NCBI RefSeq assembly: GCF_015752155.1
Contig: NZ_JADOVI010000003.1
Location: 124,001 to 188,000 of the forward strand
Length of the DNA stretch: 64,000 nt
Direction of reading: 5' to 3'
Origin: Cryobacterium sp. MP_M3
GTDB taxonomy: Bacteria; Actinomycetota; Actinomycetes; Actinomycetales; Microbacteriaceae
The notes beneath the pieces are model-generated. The model had not been told where the DNA came from, searched no databases, and saw only the letters and a program-made list of their open reading frames with translations. Positions 8,694 through 17,153 of the stretch are shown piece after piece; the first letter of the stretch is position 1; each line of letters begins with the position of its first letter. The translations under genes were made by a program, and so were the position numbers.

Positions 8694-9569
8694 ATGGACG
8701 AGCCGATGCAAGGTCTCCTGACCGCCCTCGACCTCACCGATACGGGTGCCCGCACGAGTGAGGACATCTTCACCGGGCCGTCGCAATGGATGCCGCTGGG
8801 CCGGGTGTTCGGCGGACAGGTCCTGGCCCAGTCGCTCGTCGCGGCGATGCGCACGGTGCCGGACGACCGGCACGTGCACTCGATGCACGGCTACTTCCTC
8901 CGTCCGGGAGACGTGGGCCAGCCGATCACGTTCTCGGTCGACCGGATCCACGACGGACGCTCGTTCGCGACCCGGCGCACGCAGGCCTACCAGGACGGGC
9001 GGCCGATCCTCTCGATGATCGCCTCGTTCCAGGACGACGACCAGGGCCTCGAACATCACATCGACATGCCGACCGACCTGCCCGACCCGGAGTCCCTGCC
9101 GACCGCGGCAGAGTCCCTGGAGAAGGTCGACCACTCGATCGCGCGCTACTGGGCCAGTGAACGCCCGTTCGACATGCGCCACATCCCGTCGCCGATCTAC
9201 CTCACGGTGGACGGCGAGCACACCTCGCGCCAGGCCGTGTGGATGAAGACGCTCGGCCCGCTGCCGGACGACCCCGACCTGCATCGCGCCGCGCTGGCCT
9301 ACGCGAGCGACTACTCGATCATGGAACCGATCATGCGGCGTCACGGAATCGCGTGGGCCACCCCCGGGCTCAAGGTCGCGAGCCTCGACCATGCCATGTG
9401 GTTCCACCGCTTCGGACGTGCCGACGAGTGGATGCTCTACGTGCAGGATTCTCCCTCGGCGCAGGGTGGCCGCGGCCTGTCCACCGGCAGCATCTTCAGC
9501 CGCTCCGGGCTGCTTCTGGCCACGGTGGCCCAGGAGGGCATGCTCAGGGTGCCCACCAACGCCGAGTAG
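8694..9569 (+). CDS. tesB: Acyl-CoA thioesterase II
   Basis: A 291-aa protein of the double-hotdog TesB family, which hydrolyses medium- and long-chain acyl-CoA. The N-terminal half has the RVFGGQVLAQSL stretch; the C-terminal half contains SLDHAMWFH with the catalytic Asp, STGSIFSRSG and the AQEG segment carrying the catalytic Gln, the D-T-Q triad region of TesB. A GAGGAGG site precedes the ATG. The gene stands alone, divergent from the hypothetical gene on its left and convergent with the anti-sigma gene on its right. Confidence 0.92.
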   Translation: MDEPMQGLLTALDLTDTGARTSEDIFTGPSQWMPLGRVFGGQVLAQSLVAAMRTVPDDRHVHSMHGYFLRPGDVGQPITFSVDRIHDGRSFATRRTQAYQDGRPILSMIASFQDDDQGLEHHIDMPTDLPDPESLPTAAESLEKVDHSIARYWASERPFDMRHIPSPIYLTVDGEHTSRQAVWMKTLGPLPDDPDLHRAALAYASDYSIMEPIMRRHGIAWATPGLKVASLDHAMWFHRFGRADEWMLYVQDSPSAQGGRGLSTGSIFSRSGLLLATVAQEGMLRVPTNAE

Positions 9570-9590
9570 TCCCGCTCAGGTCAGCAACGC

Positions 9591-10406
9591 TCAGGACTGC
9601 GGCCGGCCGGCCAGCAGCACCAGGCCGTCCGGTTCGAGACGGATGTCGACAGAGGCTATGTCGCGCCGCGCGACGCTGGTCGTGCCGACGGCCTCGATCG
9701 CGGTGCCCGGGCCGGCCAGCCAGGTCGCCACGAGAGTCGCCGTGCCGCGGGTGTCGGTCACGTACATCGAATACGCCCGTTCGGCGGAGCCGGAACCTCC
9801 GTCGGTCTGCGCGTAGCTGCACGAGGAGGCGATCCGGGTTCCCCAGGATTCGCCGGTCAGCACGAAACTGGCGCTGAGCGGGCTGGGCACGACCTGCTCC
9901 ATTGCCGTGCGGGCTGCCCGGGGCTGGGCACTGCCCGGCGCCGTGGAGGCGACGGGCGCTGCGACCGGCGCGCCGGGAGCGCCCGGGAGCACCGTGGCCA
10001 GCACGAGGGCGGCGGCTGCCGAGGCGGCGGCCACCGCCACGACGGCCCCGGCCACGAGCGCGCGCACGCGACGCCGGCGCCGCCGCACCCGGTCCATCAG
10101 TCGCGGGAGGCTCCCGCCAGACAGGCCCGATAGGCCAGACAGGCCAGACATTCCCGTCCCGCCGGCCCGGTCGGCGTCCCGCGGCGCCGAGTCGGGGTGC
10201 GGCTCCGCTGCCTGCCGATCCAGCGCGAGCGCCTCGTCGGCCGGAACGCTGCCGAGCAGCCCCGGCAGTGCCGCGAGCTCGGCGACCAGCCGGGCGCAGT
10301 CGGCGCACTCGGCGAGGTGGCGCTCGAACTCGTGCCGCTCATCGGAGGACAGCGCACCGAGCACATAGGCGGCATCCCAGTCGGCGTAGGCATCCGGTGG
10401 GGTCAT
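9591..10406 (-). CDS. Zinc-finger anti-sigma factor, RslA/RskA-like
   Basis: A 271-aa membrane-anchored anti-sigma factor. The N-terminal 45 residues form the anti-sigma domain with the zinc-binding HLAECADC (H-x3-C-x2-C) motif. A Gly-Ser-Leu repeat lies in the cytoplasmic linker (about residues 85-97), a strongly basic stretch precedes a single membrane helix (about 115-140), and the outer part is a C-terminal RskA-like domain. Its ATG overlaps the sigma-factor stop as ATGA, the usual arrangement for sigma/anti-sigma pairs. Release of the sigma factor through oxidation of the Cys pair or through proteolysis is known for this family and not shown here. Confidence 0.88.
   Translation of the reverse strand: MTPPDAYADWDAAYVLGALSSDERHEFERHLAECADCARLVAELAALPGLLGSVPADEALALDRQAAEPHPDSAPRDADRAGGTGMSGLSGLSGLSGGSLPRLMDRVRRRRRRVRALVAGAVVAVAAASAAAALVLATVLPGAPGAPVAAPVASTAPGSAQPRAARTAMEQVVPSPLSASFVLTGESWGTRIASSCSYAQTDGGSGSAERAYSMYVTDTRGTATLVATWLAGPGTAIEAVGTTSVARRDIASVDIRLEPDGLVLLAGRPQS
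10117..10152. repeat. Short 9-bp tandem repeat in the anti-sigma linker
   Basis: Four units related to CAGACAGGC, one degenerate, encode the SGL-SGL-SGL-SGG stretch in the linker between the zinc domain and the membrane helix. The period is a multiple of three, so copy-number change would lengthen or shorten the linker without shifting frame. Confidence 0.7.
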
Positions 10407-10915
10407 CGTTCGCTCACCCCCCGCTCGTGCAGGGTCAGCCGCATCGCCCGCAGCGCGTAATGCAGGCGCGACTTCACGGTGCCGGGCGGAATATCCAGCA
10501 GCCGGGCGGTCTCGGCGACCGACTGGCCGCGGTAGTACGCGCAGATCACCACGGCCCGGTGTTCACGGGACAACCCGGCCAGCGCGTCGGCGACGAGCCA
10601 GGAATCGAGCAGGGCGGACGTCTGGTCGACGGTCAGCTGTTCGGGGAGCTGATCGGTCGTGAACTCGTGGCGGTGCCTGGCCGACCGGCGGTCGTCGATG
10701 ACGAGGTTCCGGGCCACCGTGAACAGCCAGGCCCGGGCGGACGTCTCCGATTGGTCGAGCACGCGGGGCAGGCGCCAGGCCCGGAGCAGGGTTTCCTGCA
10801 CCACATCGTCGGCGAGGGCGGCGTCCCCGGTCAGCCGCACCACATAACGCCAGAGCGCCGGGGCGTGTTCATCGTGGAGTGCACGCAGGAGTTCGGCCCG
10901 CTCGTCCGTCACCAT
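10403..10915 (-). CDS. ECF RNA polymerase sigma factor, SigL-like
   Basis: A 170-aa sigma-70 factor with only regions 2 and 4. Region 2 spans about residues 15-85 (DVVQETLLRAW, then ARAWLFTVARNLVIDDRR) and region 4 about 105-165, with the recognition helix in PPGTVKSRLHYALRAMR. Size and motifs fit the SigK/SigL groups of actinobacteria. The ATG at 10915 has a strong GGGAGG site; longer in-frame starts would run into its own promoter. It is coupled to the anti-sigma gene by an ATGA overlap. Just upstream is a TGAACC-N16-CGTGTT sequence, matching the promoter type reported for mycobacterial SigL, so autoregulation is likely. Confidence 0.9.
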   Translation of the reverse strand: MVTDERAELLRALHDEHAPALWRYVVRLTGDAALADDVVQETLLRAWRLPRVLDQSETSARAWLFTVARNLVIDDRRSARHRHEFTTDQLPEQLTVDQTSALLDSWLVADALAGLSREHRAVVICAYYRGQSVAETARLLDIPPGTVKSRLHYALRAMRLTLHERGVSER

Positions 10916-10930
10916 GCACCTCCCGTCATT

Positions 10931-10958
10931 AACACGTCGGACCCGCCAAAGCGGTTCA
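10931..10958 (-). promoter_or_regulatory. Candidate ECF promoter of the sigma/anti-sigma operon
   Basis: On the minus strand a -35-like TGAACC (10953-10958) is followed after 16 bp by CGTGTT (10931-10936). The start of transcription would fall near 10926, just ahead of the GGGAGG site of the sigma gene. The same arrangement is found on the plus strand facing the Rieske gene. Confidence 0.5.
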
Positions 10959-10967
10959 CCCGAACAC

Positions 10968-10995
10968 TGAACCGAAAGGGCCACCGTGTCGTTGT
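10968..10995 (+). promoter_or_regulatory. Candidate ECF promoter of the Rieske operon
   Basis: TGAACC (10968-10973) and CGTTGT (10990-10995) are spaced by 16 bp, the same -35 hexamer and spacing as the divergent promoter of the sigma operon only ten bases away. Transcription would start near 11002, leaving a leader of about 68 nt with a GAGGAG ribosome site before the Rieske ATG. Confidence 0.5.
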
Positions 10996-11069
10996 ACTGA
11001 GTAACAGGTGCACTGGGTAGCATCGCCCTGCCGACCCCAACCTATTCGCGAACCCGCTCGAGGAGAACC

Positions 11070-11540
11070 ATGACGAACTCCACCACGATTCCGGCCGATA
11101 CCGCCGCGGGCATCTCCCGCCGGGCCGCCCTCCTGATCGGAGGCGCGGGAACCGCCGTCGCCCTCGTCGGTTGCAGCACCGGGCCGGCCACGACCGGGGA
11201 TGCCGCAACCACCGACCAGTCGGGCGACCCGAAGTCCGGCACGGGTGGTTCGACGGAGGTCGCCAAGCTGGCCGACATCCCGGTCGGCGGCTCGGTCGAG
11301 GCGTTCCTGAACGGAAAGCCCATCCTCGTCAGCCAGCCCACGGCGGGGAAGGTGGTCGCGTTCAGCGCCGTGTGCACTCACCGAGGTTGCTTCGTGAGGC
11401 CCGTCGGCAAGGAGTTCGATTGCCCCTGCCACGGCTCGAAGTTCGACGCGATGACCGGCGAGGTCCTCGGTGGCCCGGCCCCGAGCCCGCTGGTCGCGGT
11501 GCCGGTGGCAGTGACCGGCGACTCGGTCACCGCCACCTAG
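11070..11540 (+). CDS. Rieske [2Fe-2S] lipoprotein, Tat-exported
   Basis: A 156-aa protein. The N-terminus has a twin-arginine signal (ISRRAALL, residues 15-22) and a lipobox ending in Cys35 (ALVGC), so it is probably folded in the cytoplasm, exported by Tat and lipid-anchored outside. The Rieske cluster ligands are visible as C102-T-H104 and C118-P-C120-H121, with C107 and C120 placed for the usual disulfide. The linker 36-62 is Ser/Thr/Gly-rich. It is an electron carrier of unknown partner. The membrane protein gene downstream is 13 nt away, and the candidate SigL-type promoter suggests control by the divergent sigma factor, perhaps in response to oxidation. Confidence 0.9.
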   Translation: MTNSTTIPADTAAGISRRAALLIGGAGTAVALVGCSTGPATTGDAATTDQSGDPKSGTGGSTEVAKLADIPVGGSVEAFLNGKPILVSQPTAGKVVAFSAVCTHRGCFVRPVGKEFDCPCHGSKFDAMTGEVLGGPAPSPLVAVPVAVTGDSVTAT

Positions 11541-11553
11541 GAAGCGGGCGGCC

Positions 11554-12048
11554 ATGGACCTCTACTCCGTCAACGGTCTCCCCCTGCACGTTCTCCTCGT
11601 GCATCTCGTCGTCGTTCTCGTTCCGGTGACCGCCCTGGCCGTGCTCCTCGCCGCGGTCTTCCCCGGGGTGCGCCGCCGCCTGGGCATCGTGCTGCCGGCG
11701 CTGGGGCTGGCGGTGATCGTGCTGGTGCCGCTGACGACCCAGGCCGGTGCCTGGTTGCAGGCCCGGGTGGCACCCACCCCGTTGATCGGCGTGCACGCGG
11801 GCCTGGGCGGGGCGCTCTGGCCGTGGACGCTCTCCCTCGGGCTGCTCGGCGTCCTGGTCTGGCTGTGGCACACCGTGCAGGACCGGCGACGCCGTTCGCG
11901 CCCGGGGGCCGGGCGACAGGCGGTGAGCGTGCTGCTCGTGCTGCTGGCCTTCGGACTCGGCGGCGTGGCCACCTGGCAGACCGTGCTGGTGGGCGAATCC
12001 GGCAGCCGGGCGATCTGGCAGGGCACGGTCAGCGAGACCCCGCGGTAG
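11554..12048 (+). CDS. DUF2231-like four-helix membrane protein
   Basis: A 164-aa protein with four predicted membrane helices (about residues 10-32, 42-62, 82-107 and 120-142). The LPLHVLLVHLVVVLVP start with paired histidines and the later IGVHAGLGG resemble the DUF2231 family, whose conserved His residues suggest haem or metal binding. It lies 13 nt after the Rieske lipoprotein, so the pair may form a small membrane redox module: a periplasm-facing iron-sulfur carrier with a membrane partner. This coupling is inference; no catalytic role is known. Confidence 0.7.
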   Translation: MDLYSVNGLPLHVLLVHLVVVLVPVTALAVLLAAVFPGVRRRLGIVLPALGLAVIVLVPLTTQAGAWLQARVAPTPLIGVHAGLGGALWPWTLSLGLLGVLVWLWHTVQDRRRRSRPGAGRQAVSVLLVLLAFGLGGVATWQTVLVGESGSRAIWQGTVSETPR

Positions 12049-12092
12049 TCCTCCGAAACCGGGCTGGTCCTCCGAAACCGGGCTAGTCCTCC
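12049..12092. repeat. 19-bp tandem repeat at the end of the thioesterase gene
   Basis: Two full copies of a 19-bp unit (starting 12049 and 12068, one difference) are followed by a partial third copy at 12087 that is the true 3' end of the minus-strand thioesterase, including its stop codon. The extra copies therefore look like local duplications of the gene's tail into the space before the convergent membrane-protein gene. Confidence 0.75.
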
Positions 12093-12577
12093 GGAACGGA
12101 TGCCCGCCGGGAGAACCTGACGGGCTCGTCCAGGTAGGGCGTCCAGGCCTCGCGCTCGGTCGGACTGATCTTGCGCGGGCGCTCCGTGGCGGCATCGACC
12201 AGCACGATCGTGGTGCTCGCCCGGGCGTAGAGCACCGCCGGAAGCACTCCGTCGGGACTCCACACCTCGTAGCAGACCTCGAGGCTGGCCCCGCCGAGCT
12301 TGCCCAGCCACAGTTGCACGACGACAGGTTGCCGCAGGTAGGGAATCGGTGCGAGGTATTCGGCCTCGAGCCGGCCGATCAGGGTCAGCGTCGCCGCCCC
12401 CGGCCGGCCGTCGAGTACCGCGGTCCCTGCTCCCAGTGCCGGCTCGGTCGCGTCCTCGTCCAGCCAGAATGCCTGGATGCGCGCCTCCTCGAGGAGGCGC
12501 AGCATCGCGGCATTGTTGACATGGCCGTACGCGTCCAGGTCGGACCAGCGCAGCGTGATCGGCACATGCAGCTTCAT
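12083..12577 (-). CDS. 4HBT-family acyl-CoA thioesterase
   Basis: A 164-aa single hotdog-fold protein. The N-terminal LRWSDLDAYGHVNNAAMLRLLEE carries the catalytic Asp-x5-H-x-N pattern of 4-hydroxybenzoyl-CoA thioesterase-like enzymes (YbgC/FadM type). The ATG at 12577 has an AGGAG site; the open frame continues upstream into ettA and is not used. It is 7 nt after ettA and probably co-transcribed. The acyl substrate is unknown. Confidence 0.85.
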   Translation of the reverse strand: MKLHVPITLRWSDLDAYGHVNNAAMLRLLEEARIQAFWLDEDATEPALGAGTAVLDGRPGAATLTLIGRLEAEYLAPIPYLRQPVVVQLWLGKLGGASLEVCYEVWSPDGVLPAVLYARASTTIVLVDAATERPRKISPTEREAWTPYLDEPVRFSRRASVPED

Positions 12578-12584
12578 CGTGCTC

Positions 12585-14267
<1,683 letters not shown>

Positions 14268-14272
14268 AGTGC

Positions 14273-14821
14273 TTACCAGTCTATTTGCCGCGTGGCCCCG
14301 ACCAGACACGTGCCGCTCGCCAGCACCGGCATGACGGCTCCGTGATAGCCGCCGGTGGCCGGCCCGTTCTGCCCGATCAGGCATTCCCCGTCGAAGCCCA
14401 CGGCGAACTGGATGGAGTCGGCGGCGAGCGCAGCACTGGTCTCGTCGAAGGTCACTTCCATCCGGGCCCGGTCGAATCCGGCCGTCACGAGCGCGTCGAT
14501 GAAGTCGCGACCACCGGCCGCCGGATTGGCGGCCACAACCCCGGATGCCACGAAATCGAAATAGGCGAGATTGGCGCGCGCGTCCTGGTTGGGCCGCAGG
14601 GACGGGGCGGGCGGAGGAGCCGGGGCCGCGGCCGGCGCGGAGGCGGACGGCGTCGCGGCGCTCGGCGACGGTGCCGGAGCTGTCGCGGGCGTCGCAGCGG
14701 CGCAGCCGGACAGGCCCAGGCCGAGCCCTGCCCCGAGTGCGAGCACGGCCGCGGTGCCGAGGAGCCGAGGGGCCACCGACCCGGTCCTGCGCCGCGGGTC
14801 CACCCCAGGTCCAACCTGCAC
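14273..14821 (-). CDS. Putative lipoprotein, possibly DUF6993
   Basis: A 182-aa protein with a signal sequence and a lipobox ending LGLSGC near residue 40, followed by a low-complexity Ala-Pro-Ser linker of about 35 residues and a small C-terminal domain with two cysteines. It is likely anchored outside the membrane. The C-terminal part resembles a domain common in Microbacteriaceae (DUF6993, recalled and not checked). A GTG start follows a GGAAGGA site. It ends 5 nt before the ettA start codon. No function is known. Confidence 0.7.
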   Translation of the reverse strand: MQVGPGVDPRRRTGSVAPRLLGTAAVLALGAGLGLGLSGCAAATPATAPAPSPSAATPSASAPAAAPAPPPAPSLRPNQDARANLAYFDFVASGVVAANPAAGGRDFIDALVTAGFDRARMEVTFDETSAALAADSIQFAVGFDGECLIGQNGPATGGYHGAVMPVLASGTCLVGATRQIDW

Positions 14822-14857
14822 GGCGCGTCCTTCCAGGGGCCACGGATGCGGCCGACC

Positions 14858-15415
14858 TTACGAGTCTAGGGTGACCAGGCCGGCGTCCTCCCGCGGCAGG
14901 AAACCGCCGGACTCCGCCTGCTCCTGTGCCGCCTGGTCCTGTGCCGCCTGCTCCTGTGCCGCCTGGTCCTGTGCCGCTTGCTCCTGTGCCGAGGGTGGCT
15001 CCGAATGTTCTGCCGCCTCCGCCTGCTCCACCGGCTCCCCGGGCAGACGCCCGGGCGCCGGGGCCGCCCGCTGGGAGATCGTGGTGCACCAGGTCAGGTC
15101 GTGGCCCACGCTGTCCGCTTCGATCTCGACCGCCGTGCCGTTCTTGTCGGCGTTGTGCCAGTCACGGATGCGCAACCGGCCCGCCACGACGACGTGTTCG
15201 CCGCGGCGCACCGACCCCACCACGTTGTGAGCCAGCTGCCGGAAGGTCGAAACCGTGTACCAGTTCGTCTCCGCGTCCACCCAGGACTGTTTCGCCCGGT
15301 CGAACCTGCGCTGGCCGGAAGCCAGCCGGAACGACGTGATGGCCAGCCCGGTGCTCGTGACGAGGTGGCGCGGCGTTGTCGCCACGATCCCGGTCACGGT
15401 GATGATGTCGCTCAT
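14858..15415 (-). CDS. Single-stranded DNA-binding protein paralogue
   Basis: A 185-aa SSB-family protein with one OB fold (about residues 1-110: DIITVTGIVATTP, WYTVSTFRQLAHNV, GEHVVVAGRLRIRDW). The tail contains a five-residue repeat of the QEQAA/QDQAA type and then an acidic segment, but it lacks the DDDIPF-like tip that recruits partners in replicative SSB. It is likely an accessory SSB (as in natural competence or repair) and not the main ssb, which in actinobacteria normally sits between rpsF and rplI. The ATG at 15415 has a GGGAG site and begins MSDIITV, as in homologues. Confidence 0.85.
   Translation of the reverse strand: MSDIITVTGIVATTPRHLVTSTGLAITSFRLASGQRRFDRAKQSWVDAETNWYTVSTFRQLAHNVVGSVRRGEHVVVAGRLRIRDWHNADKNGTAVEIEADSVGHDLTWCTTISQRAAPAPGRLPGEPVEQAEAAEHSEPPSAQEQAAQDQAAQEQAAQDQAAQEQAESGGFLPREDAGLVTLDS
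14921..14990. repeat. 15-bp tandem repeat in the SSB tail
   Basis: Four complete and one partial 15-bp units alternate between two versions and encode QEQAA and QDQAA. The tail is thus a pure Q/A/D/E low-complexity segment. The period keeps frame, so the tail length could vary between strains. Confidence 0.85.
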
Positions 15416-15600
15416 TGCGTGCTCCCTGCCCCTCGACGGGCGCCGGGCAACGGCCCGGCGCGCGCGACCCGGGAGCGAACGCTCGTGCCTGTCTCCCTCA
15501 CCCCCGGGTCGCGTGCTCCGAGTCTGCGACGGGCCGTGCCGGCGCGTGCCCGGTCCGCCATCCACGTGGAAGAGGGAACCGGGCCGCTGCCTGTGGAGGG

Positions 15601-16125
15601 CTAGGGAAGGAGGTACTGCGCGTAGGACTTGCGGATCTTGTTCACCTTGGGCAGGGCAACGGCCATGCAGTAGCCCTGGCCGGGGTTCTTGGCGAAGAAG
15701 TCCTGGTGGTAGTCCTCGGCGACGAAGTACTCACCGAGCGGCTGGATCGTCGTGACGATGCCCTCGCCCCACCATTCGGCGGCACGCGTGCGCGCCTTTT
15801 CGAAGAGCTGCTTCTGTTCGTCGTCGGCGTAGAACATCGCGGAGCGGTACTGCGTTCCCACGTCGGCGCCCTGGCGGTTCAGCTGGGTCGGGTCGTGCAG
15901 GGTGAAGAAGACGTCGAGGATCACACTGGCCGGGATGACCTCCGGATCGAAGCTGACCGCGATGGCCTCCGCGTGCCCGGTACGGCCGGTGCAGACCGAC
16001 TCATAGCTGGGATCGGGCGTGTCTCCCCCGGTGTAGCCCGACACGACGTCGGTCACCCCGCGAAGCACCCGATATACGGCGTCCAGACACCAGAAACATC
16101 CACCTGCGATCACAAAAGTTTGCAC
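15601..16125 (-). CDS. msrA: Peptide methionine (S)-S-oxide reductase
   Basis: A 174-aa MsrA. The catalytic GGCFWC motif is at residues 8-13 (Cys10 is the nucleophile), followed by the GYTGG segment and QYRSAMF, all family landmarks. The enzyme repairs methionine S-sulfoxide in the cytosol using thioredoxin. The start is a GTG at 16123-16125; MQTFVIAGGCFWC is the standard N-terminus. A TACTCT box lies exactly 6 nt upstream of the GTG and overlaps the -10 box of the divergent aldo/keto reductase gene, so both are probably leaderless and may compete for RNA polymerase. Confidence 0.95.
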   Translation of the reverse strand: MQTFVIAGGCFWCLDAVYRVLRGVTDVVSGYTGGDTPDPSYESVCTGRTGHAEAIAVSFDPEVIPASVILDVFFTLHDPTQLNRQGADVGTQYRSAMFYADDEQKQLFEKARTRAAEWWGEGIVTTIQPLGEYFVAEDYHQDFFAKNPGQGYCMAVALPKVNKIRKSYAQYLLP

Positions 16126-16130
16126 GGTCC

Positions 16131-16137
16131 TAGAGTA
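16131..16137. promoter_or_regulatory. Shared bidirectional -10 box between msrA and aldo/keto reductase
   Basis: TAGAGTA reads as TAGAGT on the plus strand (6 nt before the ATG at 16143) and as TACTCT on the minus strand (6 nt before the GTG at 16125). The whole intergenic space is 17 bp. Each start codon is at the expected transcription start, so one near-palindromic element could drive two divergent leaderless genes. Confidence 0.6.
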
Positions 16138-16142
16138 ACTGC

Positions 16143-17150
16143 ATGACCTTCGTTGCCGCTGAGAACCGCTATTCCGAGATGACCTATCGCCGCACCGGAC
16201 GGAGCGGCCTCAAGCTTCCGGCACTCTCGCTGGGTCTCTGGCACAATTTCGGGCACGACCGGCCGATAGACACCCAACGGGCCATCCTGCGCCGGGCCTT
16301 CGACCTCGGAGTGACCCATTTCGACCTGGCCAACAACTACGGCCCTCCCTATGGCTCGGCCGAGACCAACTTCGGCCGGATCTTCGCCGAAGACTTCCGG
16401 CCCTACCGCGACGAACTGGTCATCTCGAGCAAGGCCGGCTACGACATGTGGCCCGGACCGTACGGTGACTTCGGATCGCGCAAGTATCTCCTCTCCTCCC
16501 TCGACGCGAGCCTCGGTCGCCTCGGACTGGACTACGTCGACATCTTCTACTCCCACCGCCCCGACCCGGAGACCCCGATCGAGGAGACGATGGGAGCCCT
16601 CGCCTCCGCCGTGCAGCAGGGCAAGGCGCTCTATGTGGGCATTTCCAGCTACACGCCGGAACAGACCAGGGCTGCCGCCGCCGCTTTGGCCGAGTACAAC
16701 GTGCCGCTCCTGATCCACCAGCCGCGCTACTCGATGTTCGACCGCCACGTCGAAGACGGCCTGTTCCCGGTGCTCGACGAGCTGGGCGTGGGCAGCATCT
16801 GCTTCTCTCCGCTGGCCCAGGGTCTCCTGACCGACCGGTACCTGTCGGGGAGCGTCCCGGCGGATTCCCGGGCGGCGACCAGCCGGTTCCTGTCCTCGGA
16901 TGTCCTCACCGACACCTATCTCGAGCGGGTCCGCGGCCTGAACGCCATCGCGGCCGAGCGCGGCCAGACCCTGGCCCAGCTTGCCGTCACCTGGATCCTG
17001 CGCCAGCGGTCGGTGACCAGTGTGCTGGTCGGGGCGAGCAGCGTCGGCCAGCTGGAGCAGACCGTGGCGGCCCTGGATGCCCCGGCATTGACCCCGGGCG
17101 AGATCGCGGCCATCGAACCGTTCGCCGTGCACGGCACCGGACTGCGCTAG
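16143..17150 (+). CDS. Aldo/keto reductase (L-glyceraldehyde 3-phosphate reductase type)
   Basis: A 335-aa NADPH-dependent oxidoreductase of the AKR14/YghZ group. The catalytic tetrad regions are visible: Asp and Tyr in FDLANNYGPPYGSAE, Lys in ISSKAGYDMWPGPYG, and His in DIFYSHRPDPETP. The GPYGDFGSRKY stretch is characteristic of YghZ/Gpr homologues, which reduce L-glyceraldehyde 3-phosphate and methylglyoxal. The ATG is 6 nt after a TAGAGT box, suggesting a leaderless transcript. The next gene, an EamA transporter, follows after 3 nt. Pairing with divergent msrA hints at a role in carbonyl or oxidative stress, which is inference. Confidence 0.9.
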   Translation: MTFVAAENRYSEMTYRRTGRSGLKLPALSLGLWHNFGHDRPIDTQRAILRRAFDLGVTHFDLANNYGPPYGSAETNFGRIFAEDFRPYRDELVISSKAGYDMWPGPYGDFGSRKYLLSSLDASLGRLGLDYVDIFYSHRPDPETPIEETMGALASAVQQGKALYVGISSYTPEQTRAAAAALAEYNVPLLIHQPRYSMFDRHVEDGLFPVLDELGVGSICFSPLAQGLLTDRYLSGSVPADSRAATSRFLSSDVLTDTYLERVRGLNAIAAERGQTLAQLAVTWILRQRSVTSVLVGASSVGQLEQTVAALDAPALTPGEIAAIEPFAVHGTGLR

Positions 17151-17153
17151 TCG

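Noticed and set aside
14921..14990. Regularly spaced 15-bp repeats considered as a CRISPR-like array
   Set aside because: There are no spacers; it is a coding tandem repeat in the SSB tail.
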